Positions 1 to 7,097 are shown, numbered from the stretch's first letter. The stretch is DNA of 11,318 bases from Bordetella parapertussis (GCA_945906975.1 CAMDRY010000070.1:1-11318), one strand, 5' to 3'. Translations and numbers: made by a program. Notes: generated by a model from the letters alone, not told the origin.

Positions 1-48
1 GTTGTTGGTATTGCCCGAGTGACGCCAGTTTAAGAATTGCATACATAT

Positions 49-77
49 TTGTCTAATCGATTCTATCTATTTAAACT
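49..77 (+). promoter_or_regulatory. possible sigma70-type promoter of the lysR unit
   Basis: A TTGTCT box (49-54) lies 17 bases before TAAACT (72-77); each matches 4 of 6 consensus positions. The first 86 bases are distinctly AT-rich compared with the genes. They hold no gene and include the 8-bp palindrome AATCGATT at 55-62, a possible operator half of an autoregulated LysR gene. If these boxes are used, transcription would begin around 84-86, almost at the ATG at 87. This is read by eye and is weak. Confidence 0.3.
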
Positions 78-86
78 ATCTGTTCC

Positions 87-1001
87 ATGGATATAAGAAA
101 TGTTGATTTAAACCTGCTCGTGGCTTTCGATGCGCTGATCGCCGAGCGCAGCGTGTCACGCGCGGCGACGAGGCTGCACTTGTCGCAGCCGGCCACCAGC
201 GCCGTGCTGGCACGGCTGCGCGAACTTTTTGGTGATGTGCTGTTGCTGCGCACGGCGCGCGGCATGCTGCCCACGGCGCGCGCGCTGGAATTGAGCGGGC
301 CGGTGAAACAGGTGCTGGCGGAAATAAACCGCCTGGTGCAGCCGCAAACGGCATTCGATCCGACGCATGCCGAGCTGACCTTTACGCTGTCTGCCTCCGA
401 TTACGTCGAATACGCCCTGCTGCCCGCACTGGTCGATTTCATCGAGAGAAAGGCGCCCGGCACCCGGCTCGAAGTCAAGGCCATCGACTTCGGCCTGATG
501 GACAAGCAGCTTGAGTCGGGCGAGGTCGATGTCTGCGTGACCAGTTACGACAACGCCTCGCAGCGGCTGCACGCCCGCGCCCTTTACACCGAACGCCTGG
601 TTTGCGTGGTACGCCGCAATCACCCTGAAATCGCGGACAGCATTACGCTGGACCAGTTTTGCCGTCTCGAGCATGTATCGGCCACTCCCAGCGGCGGCGG
701 CACCTTCGTGCGGCTCATCGACGCGGCGCTCAAGACGGCAAAGCGCATGCGCCGTATCAGGCTGAAGGTGCCGCACTTTCTGATGGTGCCCGAGATTATT
801 GCCAGCTCCGACATGGTCGCCGTACTGCCCGAACGGCTGGCGCGCGGGTATGCGCGCAAGCTGCTGATCCTCGAGCCGCCGCTCAAGCTGCCCGGCTTTG
901 ACATCGCCTCCATCTGGCACGAACGCACCCATACCGATCCGGCGCAGCAATGGTTGCGCCAGGTTCTTGTGAATCTTATTGAAAAGCAGGTTTCCCGATG
1001 A
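87..1001 (+). CDS. LysR-family transcriptional regulator
   Basis: This is a DNA-binding regulator of 304 residues, the usual length for the LysR family. The N-terminus (DIRNVDLNLLVAFDALIAE) opens a winged helix-turn-helix at about residues 5-65, with the recognition region near RAATRLHLSQPATSAVLARL (25-44). A periplasmic-binding-protein-like effector domain fills about 90-300, as in NodD-like members. The ATG at 87 fits the family N-terminus, but no Shine-Dalgarno sequence precedes it. The stop overlaps the start of the permease gene by ATGA (998-1001), so the two are probably co-transcribed and translationally coupled. LysR genes are more often divergent from their targets, so here the regulator probably also controls its own operon. 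The effector cannot be read from the sequence; an amino acid carried by the permease is a reasonable guess. Confidence 0.93.
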   Translation: MDIRNVDLNLLVAFDALIAERSVSRAATRLHLSQPATSAVLARLRELFGDVLLLRTARGMLPTARALELSGPVKQVLAEINRLVQPQTAFDPTHAELTFTLSASDYVEYALLPALVDFIERKAPGTRLEVKAIDFGLMDKQLESGEVDVCVTSYDNASQRLHARALYTERLVCVVRRNHPEIADSITLDQFCRLEHVSATPSGGGTFVRLIDAALKTAKRMRRIRLKVPHFLMVPEIIASSDMVAVLPERLARGYARKLLILEPPLKLPGFDIASIWHERTHTDPAQQWLRQVLVNLIEKQVSR

Positions 1002-2362
1002 GCACAGTTTCAGCCCTGCCCGAGCGGGTGCTTTCCACGCGTGATGCGGTCGCCCTGGTCGTTGGCATTGTCATAGGCGCGGGCATCTTCAAGTTCCCCT
1101 CGCTGGTAGCCGGCATGGCCGGCAGCCAGTCCATGGTGTACGCGCTCTGGCTTGCCGGTGGCCTCGTGTCCATCGTCGGCGCGCTCTGCTACGCCGAACT
1201 CGCCACGGCTTTCCCGAACGCCGGCGGTGATTATCACTTTCTTACGCGCGCCTTCGGACGGCACTTGTCTTTCCTCTTTGCCTGGGCGCGCGCCACCGTC
1301 ATCACCACCGGCTCGATCGCGCTGCTGGCATTTGTGCTGGGCGATTACGCCAGCAACCTGCTGCCTCTGGGCGAGCATTCGAGCGCCATCTGGGCGGCGC
1401 TGGTGGTGGTTGCGCTCACCGTCCTCAACTGGTTCGGCCTGCGCGAGGGCAAAGCCACGCAGAATGTGCTGACGGTTTTTGAAGTGTCGGGGCTGGTGGC
1501 CATCGTCGTCGCCGGACTCTTTGTCGTCGAACCGGTGGTCACGATGGTCACGGTGGCGCCGGCGGCGGCTGCGGCCGCTGCAACGCCCACGGGCATGCCC
1601 GCCGCCTCGGCGCTGGGGCTGGCCATGGTCTTCGTGCTGCTGACCTATGGCGGCTGGAACGAGGCGGCCTATATGTCGGCCGAGGTGCAGGACCGCAAGC
1701 GCGGCATCCTGCGTGCGCTGGTGATCGGGCTGTTGCTGGTCACCGCGCTTTACCTGCTGGTGAACTTCGCCTACCTGCGCGGCCTCGGGCTGGAGGGCGT
1801 GGCCGGTTCCAAGGTGGTTGCCGCCGATCTGCTTGCGCGGGCCTGGGGGCCGGGCAGCGCCACCTTGATGAGCCTGATGGTGATCGTCGCGTCACTGACC
1901 TCGATCAACGCCACCATGCTGGTGGGCGCGCGCAGCAATTACGCGCTGGGTCGGGATTGGAAGCTGTTCGGCTGGCTTGGCGGCTGGCACGCCTCGGGTG
2001 TGCCGCGTCCGGCATTGCTGGCGCAGTCGGCGATTTCCTTGCTACTGGTGGGTTTCGGTGCGGCGACGCGCAAGGGTTTCGAGACCATGGTTGACTTTAC
2101 CGCGCCGGTGTTCTGGTTCTTTTTCCTGCTTACGGGCATCGCGCTGATGGTGCTCAGGCGCACCGAGGCGGCGGCAGAGCGACCCTTTCGCGTGCCCTTT
2201 TATCCGCTGCTGCCGCTGCTGTTTTGCGCCAGTGCGGCGTGGCTGCTCTACTCGAGCCTGGCTTACACCGGTGTCGGCGCCTTAGCCGGCGTGGGTGTGC
2301 TCGCTGCGGGCGGTTTGGTGCTCGTCTGGAGCATGCGGCGTGAAAAAAGGGTGGCCGCATGA
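998..2362 (+). CDS. APC-superfamily amino acid permease
   Basis: This is a 454-residue inner-membrane protein with about 12 hydrophobic segments, matching amino acid/polyamine/organocation transporters. TM1 carries the substrate-binding glycine signature GIVIGAGIF (23-31). AELATAFPNAGGDY (66-79) and YGGWNEAAYMSAEV (217-230) are also typical of the family and resemble the LAT-like branch. It probably takes up or exchanges an amino acid; the substrate is not decidable from motifs. A loop around residues 188-206 is alanine-rich (seven consecutive Ala) and looks like a low-complexity expansion between two membrane segments. The start ATG overlaps the lysR stop, with a modest AGG upstream. The stop overlaps the next ATG at 2359. 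The C-terminus ends in a basic tail (RREKR), consistent with a cytoplasmic end. Confidence 0.9.
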   Translation: MSTVSALPERVLSTRDAVALVVGIVIGAGIFKFPSLVAGMAGSQSMVYALWLAGGLVSIVGALCYAELATAFPNAGGDYHFLTRAFGRHLSFLFAWARATVITTGSIALLAFVLGDYASNLLPLGEHSSAIWAALVVVALTVLNWFGLREGKATQNVLTVFEVSGLVAIVVAGLFVVEPVVTMVTVAPAAAAAAATPTGMPAASALGLAMVFVLLTYGGWNEAAYMSAEVQDRKRGILRALVIGLLLVTALYLLVNFAYLRGLGLEGVAGSKVVAADLLARAWGPGSATLMSLMVIVASLTSINATMLVGARSNYALGRDWKLFGWLGGWHASGVPRPALLAQSAISLLLVGFGAATRKGFETMVDFTAPVFWFFFLLTGIALMVLRRTEAAAERPFRVPFYPLLPLLFCASAAWLLYSSLAYTGVGALAGVGVLAAGGLVLVWSMRREKRVAA

Positions 2363-2922
2363 CTCTCTCGCGCCGGCGCTTTCTTGCCGCGACACCGGCC
2401 TTGCCACTGCTTGTCGCCGGCTGCACCAACTATGGCATCAGCAGTCGCGTAATGCTGTTCCCGCCGGAAATTCCGTTTTATGTCACCGGTAATGAGGCCA
2501 TAGAGGCCATGCTCAGCGGCGCCGGGGTCGGCCCGGCGGACAACGTGTGCGACCTCGGTTGCGGCGACGGCCGCATTATCATTGCCGCGGCCTACCGTTA
2601 TGGCGCGCGCGGTTTTGGCGTTGACATCGACCCGCAGCGCATCAGCGAAGCGCGCTATTACGCCGACAAGGGCGGTGTGGCTGCGCGCACCCGTTTCGAG
2701 GTTGCCGATGTCTTTGACACCGATGTGTCGGAGGCAAGCGTGGTGACGCTCTATCTTTCGGTTGCCTTTAATCGACGTCTGCGGCCGGCTCTATGGAAGC
2801 AACTCAAGCCCGGCTCGCGCGTCGTCAGCAACAAGTTCGACATGGGGCCGGAGTTCCCGCCCGAGCGCAGCGTCAAAGTGGGCGATCACAGCGTGCATTT
2901 TTGGACGGTGCGCGCGACCTGA
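2359..2922 (+). CDS. SAM-dependent methyltransferase with Tat signal and lipobox
   Basis: The 187-residue protein has a class I methyltransferase core. Motif I is CDLGCGDGR (64-72), the acidic loop after strand 2 is GVDIDP (87-92), and the region VVTLYLS (128-134) corresponds to motif IV. The pattern resembles small bacterial relatives of the FAM173/ANT-KMT lysine methyltransferases, recalled from memory. The N-terminus has SRRRFLA (4-10), a close match to the twin-arginine consensus. A hydrophobic stretch and LLVAGC follow, with Cys22 as a likely lipidation site. Thr at +2 would favour outer-membrane sorting under the Asp+2 rule. SAM is not known to be available in the periplasm, so either the signal is not functional, the protein stays membrane-tethered, or the role is unusual. 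AAGGG upstream is a reasonable ribosome binding site, and the ATG overlaps the permease stop. Target unknown. Confidence 0.85.
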   Translation: MTLSRRRFLAATPALPLLVAGCTNYGISSRVMLFPPEIPFYVTGNEAIEAMLSGAGVGPADNVCDLGCGDGRIIIAAAYRYGARGFGVDIDPQRISEARYYADKGGVAARTRFEVADVFDTDVSEASVVTLYLSVAFNRRLRPALWKQLKPGSRVVSNKFDMGPEFPPERSVKVGDHSVHFWTVRAT

Positions 2923-2940
2923 ATTGCGGCACCTGGCGCT

Positions 2941-3003
2941 AAGTTCAAGGCTCGAAGCCCGAAGCCCGAAGTCCAAAGTCCAAAGTCCGAAGTTCGAAGT
3001 TCG
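2941..3003. repeat. heptamer tandem array (AAGYYCR, 9 units)
   Basis: Nine head-to-tail 7-bp units without any indel: AAGTTCA, AGGCTCG, AAGCCCG twice, AAGTCCA twice, AAGTCCG, AAGTTCG twice. Neighbouring copies are often identical, which suggests growth by local duplication. It fills most of the 112-bp gap between the convergent methyltransferase and SDR genes. No clear rho-independent terminator is visible in that gap. Confidence 0.9.
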
Positions 3004-3034
3004 AAAGCCCTTCCCCTGGCATCCGCTGCAGGCC

Positions 3035-3760
3035 TTAGAATTTTTCCGCCCAGGGACGCAGGTCGGTCTCGAAGGTCCAGGCGTTGCGCGGCTGCTCGTG
3101 GATGTGTAGATAGGTTTCGGCGATGTCGTCCGGGCGCAGCATGCCCTCTTGCGGCAGCATGTTGATGCGTTCGGGAAAGCGTTCGCGCATGCGCGGGCTG
3201 TCTATCATGCCGTCGATGATCACCGAGGCGACGTGTATGCCCTTGGGGCCCAGTTCGCGCGCCATGCTTTGCGCCACCATGCGCACCCCGGCTTTGGCTG
3301 CGGCGAAGGCGGCGAAATTGCTTGCGCCGCGCAGGCTGGCTGTCGCGCCGGTGAAGAGGATTGTGCCCTGGCCGCGCGGCACCATGTGGCGCGCCGCCTC
3401 GCGGCCGACCAGGAATCCGGCAAAACAGGACAGGCGCCATATCTTCTCGAACATTTCGGCCTCGGTGTCGAGTATGGATGCGCGGTGGTTGGCGCCGGTG
3501 TTGAACACCACCACGGAAACCGGCCCGACCTCGGTCTCGACGTCATCAAACAGTTTGGACACCGCCTGCTCGTTGCGCAGGTCGGCGACATAGGCGACGC
3601 CGCGACCGCCTCCGGCCTCGATGCCGCTGGCGATGCGTTGCAGCCGGTCGGCGCTGCGCGCCACCAGCACGGTGTCGTAACCCTTGCGCGCAAAGCGCCG
3701 CGCCACCGCGCTGCCCAGGCCGTCGCCGACGCCGGCGATCAATGCCACCTTCTTGTTCAT
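3035..3760 (-). CDS. short-chain dehydrogenase-like protein lacking catalytic Tyr
   Basis: The 241-residue protein has an SDR Rossmann fold. A glycine-rich nucleotide loop AGVGDGLG (9-16) replaces TGxxxGxG, Asp60 lies in a VADL segment, and NTGA (87-90) stands where classical SDRs have NNAG. At the active site, the YxxxK motif reads FAAAK (152-156), so the catalytic Tyr is Phe. Alignment by spacing puts Ala139 at the catalytic Ser; only Lys156 remains. This matches my recollection of a described subgroup (CDD SDR_c10) with an incomplete glycine motif and no active-site Tyr. The C-terminus (TFETDLRPWAEKF) is also typical of that subgroup. It may bind NAD(P) without classical reductase chemistry. 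The start has a good AAGGA 8 bp upstream. It lies 45 bp downstream of the cupin gene on the same strand and is probably co-transcribed with it. Confidence 0.9.
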   Translation of the reverse strand: MNKKVALIAGVGDGLGSAVARRFARKGYDTVLVARSADRLQRIASGIEAGGGRGVAYVADLRNEQAVSKLFDDVETEVGPVSVVVFNTGANHRASILDTEAEMFEKIWRLSCFAGFLVGREAARHMVPRGQGTILFTGATASLRGASNFAAFAAAKAGVRMVAQSMARELGPKGIHVASVIIDGMIDSPRMRERFPERINMLPQEGMLRPDDIAETYLHIHEQPRNAWTFETDLRPWAEKF

Positions 3761-3790
3761 GTGTATTTCCTTTTCTGTTTTTCCGTAATG

Positions 3791-3805
3791 GTGGGGCTGC
3801 CCCGC
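3791..3805 (-). repeat. small hairpin between cupin and SDR genes
   Basis: GTGGGG (3791-3796) and CCCCGC (3800-3805) can pair over a 3-nt loop, with one G-T wobble, immediately after the cupin stop codon. No T-run follows on the minus strand, so it is unlikely to be a true terminator. It could stabilise the upstream message or be chance. Confidence 0.3.
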
Positions 3806-4207
3806 TCAGGCGGCGGGTCCGTCCGTTGCAGCGTCCGGGATTGCAAGATCCAGCAATTGGGTATCGTCGTGCGCGTAGGCCGGCGCGCAGGCGCACAGTA
3901 TGGTCATGCTGTCGGCGCCGGTGTTCTCCACGCTATGCGCGGTTCCCGGTGCAATGGCGACGGTGTCGCCGGCGCTGACGGCGAAGGTTTCCGCACCCAG
4001 CGTCATACGCCCGGTGCCATGGGTGAAATGGTAAATCTCTTCTGTGACAAGGTGCCGGTGCAGCGACGTGCGCTGGCCGGCATGCAGCGTGGCCTCGGCC
4101 AGACTTTGCTTGCCGTTGCCCTGCGTTGCCGGGTGCATCAGCTCGCGGATCTCCGATCCGTCCTTGGTGACGTAGGGAGCTATGTCCGCGTGTCGCGACG
4201 TCATCAT
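3806..4207 (-). CDS. cupin-domain protein
   Basis: This is a small single-domain cupin of 133 residues. Cupin motif 1 is HRHLVTEEIYHFTHGTGRM (50-68), giving metal ligands His50, His52 and Glu57. Motif 2 is PGTAHSVENTG (87-97), giving His91. All four usual metal-binding residues are present, so a metal-binding beta-barrel is likely. The actual chemistry (isomerase, dioxygenase or sensor) cannot be told. Residues 110-133 form a polar tail beyond the cupin core. GAGG lies 4 bases before the first ATG and 7 bases before the second (4204), so translation may begin at either Met; the second gives 132 residues and better spacing. It is the first gene of a two-gene minus-strand unit with the SDR and is divergent from glcD. 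Confidence 0.88.
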   Translation of the reverse strand: MMTSRHADIAPYVTKDGSEIRELMHPATQGNGKQSLAEATLHAGQRTSLHRHLVTEEIYHFTHGTGRMTLGAETFAVSAGDTVAIAPGTAHSVENTGADSMTILCACAPAYAHDDTQLLDLAIPDAATDGPAA

Positions 4208-4388
4208 ATGGCCTCGCTGGTTTTTTCAGCACCGTGTCTCTGTCGGACATTTTGGCGATGTGGGGCGTGCCGCCGCCGCATGCGAGCCGCGGATGCAAGA
4301 GGCATAGTAACAAACGCGATAAAGCAACGCTTGTGCATGGTCAGGGGATTAATGGCGCAAACTGGCGGTCATGGCCAGAGCTTGTTGC

Positions 4389-4424
4389 TTGACCTTATTC
4401 GTTGACCTTATTCGTTGACATTAG
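4389..4424 (+). repeat. 13-bp tandem repeat carrying TTGAC boxes
   Basis: TTGACCTTATTCG occurs at 4389-4401 and again exactly at 4402-4414. A diverged partial third copy begins TTGACATTAG at 4415. Each unit opens with TTGAC, a -35-like pentamer. The repeat lies 60-95 bases upstream of glcD. Confidence 0.85.
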
Positions 4425-4444
4425 AGAAGGCCGCCCCGTACCAT
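4415..4444 (+). promoter_or_regulatory. possible sigma70-type promoter of glcDEF
   Basis: TTGACA (4415-4420) is a perfect -35 hexamer, created by the third copy of the 13-bp repeat. TACCAT (4439-4444) follows after 18 bases and matches 4 of 6 -10 positions. Transcription would start near 4451, leaving a leader of about 34 bases before the glcD ATG. The leader shows no clear ribosome binding site. Confidence 0.4.
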
Positions 4445-4484
4445 CGGGCACGGTCACCGTTCCCACACCCTGTTCGCATACCCG

Positions 4485-5969
4485 ATGAACCTGCCACTCG
4501 TTCGCATTGATTTTCTGCGCCAGGCCGAAGTATCCGGGCGCTTGCGCGCCGTCCTGCCTGCGGCCAGCGTGTTGTCGCGTGAGGAAGACACGCGCCCCTA
4601 CGAATGCGACGGCTTGTCGGCCTACCGCCAGTTGCCGATGGTGGTGGTCTTGCCGGCGGACGAGCAGGAGGTGGCGCAGGTGCTGCGTATTTGCCACGAG
4701 CTGAAAGTGCCGGTGGTGGCGCGCGGTGCCGGCACCGGGCTGTCAGGTGGCGCGCTACCCATGGGCGACGGCGTGCTGTTGTCGCTGGCACGCATGAAAA
4801 AAATCATCGCACTCGATCCGCTGGCGCGCACCGCGCGCGTGCAGCCGGGGGTGCGCAATGCCGCCATTTCCGAGGCGGCCGCCCCCTACGGTCTGTATTA
4901 CGCGCCCGATCCGTCCTCGCAGATCGCCTGCACCATAGGCGGCAACGTTGCCGAGAACTCGGGCGGCGTGCACTGCCTCAAATACGGGCTCACCGTGAAC
5001 AATGTGTTGCGCGTACGCGGCTTCACCATCGAGGGTGACCTCGTGGAGTTTGGCGCGGAGGCGCTGGACGCGCCCGGTTACGACCTGCTGGCGGTGATCA
5101 TAGGCAGCGAAGGCATGCTCGCCGTCACCACAGAGGTCACGGTCAAGCTGGTGCCCAGGCCGCAGGTGGCGCGTTGCATCATGGCGTCCTTCGATGACGT
5201 TGAGAAGGCCGGCAATGCGGTGGCCGCAGTCATCGCCGCGGGCATCATTCCGGCCGGCATGGAAATGATGGACCAGCCGGCGACGCGCGCTGTCGAGGAG
5301 TTCGTCCACGCCGGTTACGACCTGGATGCCGCGGTCATCCTGCTGTGCGAATCGGATGGCACGCCGGAAGAAGTTGAAGAGGAAATCGCGCGCATGACCG
5401 CGGTGCTGGAGCATTCCGGGGCCACCGGCGTGCGCGTATCGGGTTCTGAAGATGAGCGGCTCAAGTTCTGGGCCGGGCGCAAGGCGGCCTTCCCGGCGGT
5501 GGGGCGTATTTCCCCCGACTACTACTGCATGGACGGCACCATCCCGCGGCGTCGCCTGGGCGAGATACTGCTGTTTGTCGCGGCGATGGAAAAAAAATAC
5601 GGACTGCGCTGCCCCAATGTGTTTCATGCCGGCGACGGCAACCTGCATCCGTTGATCCTGTTCGATGCCAACAACCCGGACGAACTCGCCCGCACCGAGG
5701 CTTTCGCCGCCGAGGTGCTGGAAAAATGCGTCGCCGTCGGCGGCACCATCACCGGTGAGCATGGCGTGGGCATAGAAAAGATCAACCAGATGTGCATGCA
5801 GTTTGGCGCCGCCGAACTGGCCGCGTTTCGCGGCCTGAAGCGCGCGTTCGACGAGCCCGGCCTGCTCAATCCGGGCAAGAACATCCCGACCCTGCATCGC
5901 TGCGCCGAGTATGGCGGCATGCATGTCAAGGGCGGGCAATTACCGCATCCCGAGTTGCCGCGGTTCTGA
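4485..5969 (+). CDS. glcD: glycolate oxidase subunit GlcD (FAD)
   Basis: This is the FAD-containing catalytic subunit of glycolate oxidase, which oxidises glycolate (and related 2-hydroxyacids) to glyoxylate at the inner face of the membrane. It has 494 residues, similar to E. coli GlcD. The PCMH-type FAD domain shows PYECDGLSAYR (38-48), VARGAGTGLSGGALP (78-92), YYAPDPSSQIAC (138-149) and IGGNVAENSGG (151-161). The C-terminal FAD-oxidase domain has FHAGDGNLHP (380-389) with metal/substrate histidines, GEHGVG (424-429), and the end motif NPGKNIPTLHRCAEYG. These strings match GlcD rather than D-lactate dehydrogenases, as judged by recall. The ATG at 4485 has no obvious Shine-Dalgarno, but no better start is seen. 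It is the first gene of glcDEF, and its stop overlaps the glcE start by TGATG. Confidence 0.96.
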   Translation: MNLPLVRIDFLRQAEVSGRLRAVLPAASVLSREEDTRPYECDGLSAYRQLPMVVVLPADEQEVAQVLRICHELKVPVVARGAGTGLSGGALPMGDGVLLSLARMKKIIALDPLARTARVQPGVRNAAISEAAAPYGLYYAPDPSSQIACTIGGNVAENSGGVHCLKYGLTVNNVLRVRGFTIEGDLVEFGAEALDAPGYDLLAVIIGSEGMLAVTTEVTVKLVPRPQVARCIMASFDDVEKAGNAVAAVIAAGIIPAGMEMMDQPATRAVEEFVHAGYDLDAAVILLCESDGTPEEVEEEIARMTAVLEHSGATGVRVSGSEDERLKFWAGRKAAFPAVGRISPDYYCMDGTIPRRRLGEILLFVAAMEKKYGLRCPNVFHAGDGNLHPLILFDANNPDELARTEAFAAEVLEKCVAVGGTITGEHGVGIEKINQMCMQFGAAELAAFRGLKRAFDEPGLLNPGKNIPTLHRCAEYGGMHVKGGQLPHPELPRF

Positions 5970-7045
5970 TGCCGGCCCTTATCGCGCAGTTTGCCCGGGC
6001 GGTGCGCGACGCTGCGGGCGCCGGCCGAGCGCTGCGCCTGCGCGGTGGCGGCAGTAAGGATTTTTACGGCCAGTCGCTGGTGGGCGAGGTGCTCGATACG
6101 CGTGCCTATGCCGGTATTGTTGAATACGATCCGACCGAACTGGTGGTGACGGCGCGTTGCGGCACCCCCCTGGTCGAGTTGGAGGCTGCGCTCGCCGCCA
6201 AGGGCCAGATGCTCGCCTGTGAGTGCCCGCATTTTGGTCTGCAAGCGAGCGTTGGCGGCGCCGTTGCCGCCGGCTTGTCCGGGCCGGGCCGGCAGGCGGC
6301 AGGCAGTGTGCGCGATTTCGTGCTCGGCGCGAAGCTGCTGGACGGGCGCGCGGACGTGCTCGATTTTGGCGGCAGGGTGATGAAAAACGTCGCCGGTTAC
6401 GATGTCTCGCGCCTGCTCGCCGGTTCGCTTGGCACGCTGGGTCTTATTCTTGAAGTTTCCCTCAAGACCCTGCCCATGCCGGTGGCCACCGCCACGCTGT
6501 TGTTTGAATTGCCCGAAGACAAGGCCGTGCACACGCTCAACCAGTGGGGCGGCAAGCCGCTGCCGGTCTCCGCCAGCGCCTGGTGCGACGGCCAGCTGCG
6601 GGTGCGGCTGTCGGGTGCGGCCGCGGCCGTGCGGGCTGCGCGTGAAACGCTTGGCGGTGAGCGCGTGGAGGATGAGCAGGCCTGCGCCTTCTGGCTGGGC
6701 CTGCGCGAGCAGACGGATGTTTTTTTTACCGCCGGTGATGCGCCGCTGTGGCGCCTGTCGCTGCCCCCGACCGCACCGTCGTCCGGGCTTGCCGGCGACG
6801 TGTTGATCGAATGGGGCGGCGCATTGCGCTGGCTGCGCAGCGGCGCGGATGCGGCGAGCGTGCGCGCTGCGGCGGCCAAGGCGGGAGGGCATGCCACGCT
6901 GTTCCGCGGTTCGGCCGAACTCAAGGCCGGCGCCGGGGTGTTTCAAGCCCTGCCCGATGCCATGATGCGCATTCACCGCAAGCTCAAGGCGCAGTTCGAC
7001 CCCGCCGGGATATTTAATCGCGGCCGCATGTATTCTGAATTCTAG
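5969..7045 (+). CDS. glcE: glycolate oxidase subunit GlcE (FAD-binding)
   Basis: This is the second FAD-binding subunit of glycolate oxidase, essentially a shortened GlcD-like protein of 358 residues that is needed for activity alongside GlcD and GlcF. The sequence starts with MPALIAQFARAV. It shows the nucleotide segment LRLRGGGSKDFYG (23-35), MLACECPHFG and GGAVAAGLSGPGRQ in the FAD domain, and VMKNVAGYDVSRLLAGSLGT followed by LGLI as in the family. It ends with the characteristic DPAGIFNRGRMYSEF. An open frame extends upstream to an ATG at 5792, but that lies inside glcD. The ATG at 5969 overlaps the glcD stop by one base and matches the expected N-terminus, so coupled translation is likely. 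The stop TAG abuts a heptamer repeat, whose first G is the last base of the stop codon. Confidence 0.94.
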   Translation: MPALIAQFARAVRDAAGAGRALRLRGGGSKDFYGQSLVGEVLDTRAYAGIVEYDPTELVVTARCGTPLVELEAALAAKGQMLACECPHFGLQASVGGAVAAGLSGPGRQAAGSVRDFVLGAKLLDGRADVLDFGGRVMKNVAGYDVSRLLAGSLGTLGLILEVSLKTLPMPVATATLLFELPEDKAVHTLNQWGGKPLPVSASAWCDGQLRVRLSGAAAAVRAARETLGGERVEDEQACAFWLGLREQTDVFFTAGDAPLWRLSLPPTAPSSGLAGDVLIEWGGALRWLRSGADAASVRAAAAKAGGHATLFRGSAELKAGAGVFQALPDAMMRIHRKLKAQFDPAGIFNRGRMYSEF

Positions 7046-7072
7046 GAAATGGAAAACAGGAAATGGGAAATG
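7045..7072. repeat. heptamer tandem array (GGAAATG, 4 units)
   Basis: Four 7-bp units in exact phase: GGAAATG, GAAAACA, GGAAATG, GGAAATG. The first base is the last base of the glcE stop codon. It opens the 113-bp glcE-glcF gap. Confidence 0.75.
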
Positions 7073-7097
7073 CTTAACACAGTCGCGCGCGGTGAGC

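Larger units (their letters stand above)
4208..4484. other. divergent intergenic region between cupin and glcD
   Basis: These 277 bases hold no gene I can support. They must contain the promoters of both the cupin-SDR unit and glcDEF. Visible elements are a 13-bp tandem repeat (4389-4424), a promoter-like pair (4415-4444), and a short inverted repeat CTGGC (4362-4366) / GCCAG (4374-4378) with a 7-nt spacer that could be an operator. The stretch around 4305-4400 is richer in A+T than the genes. Confidence 0.6.

Noticed and set aside
2941..3003. Replication iterons or a plasmid origin
   Set aside because: Iterons are normally about 17-22 bp and next to a rep gene. There is no rep or partition gene, and the units differ between gaps.
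4362..4378. GlcC operator
   Set aside because: CTGGC-N7-GCCAG is a weak inverted repeat and does not match the TGGT...ACCA pattern typical of GntR/FadR-type sites, so I list it only as a possible operator.
3149..4405. Long plus-strand open frame of 418 codons opposite the SDR and cupin genes
   Set aside because: It covers two well-supported genes on the other strand, its translation has no family features, and GC-rich coding DNA often leaves open antisense frames.
4755..5939. Minus-strand open frame of 394 codons opposite glcD
   Set aside because: It lies entirely within the highly conserved glcD gene and shows no domain or ribosome binding site.
5792..5968. Upstream start for glcE at 5792
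   Set aside because: It would add 59 residues translated from inside glcD. The ATG at 5969 fits the family N-terminus and the TGATG overlap.
5624..6976. Long minus-strand open frame of 450 codons opposite glcD/glcE
   Set aside because: It is a shadow of two clear glycolate oxidase genes. The translation is rich in Arg, His, Gln and Gly with no recognisable domain.
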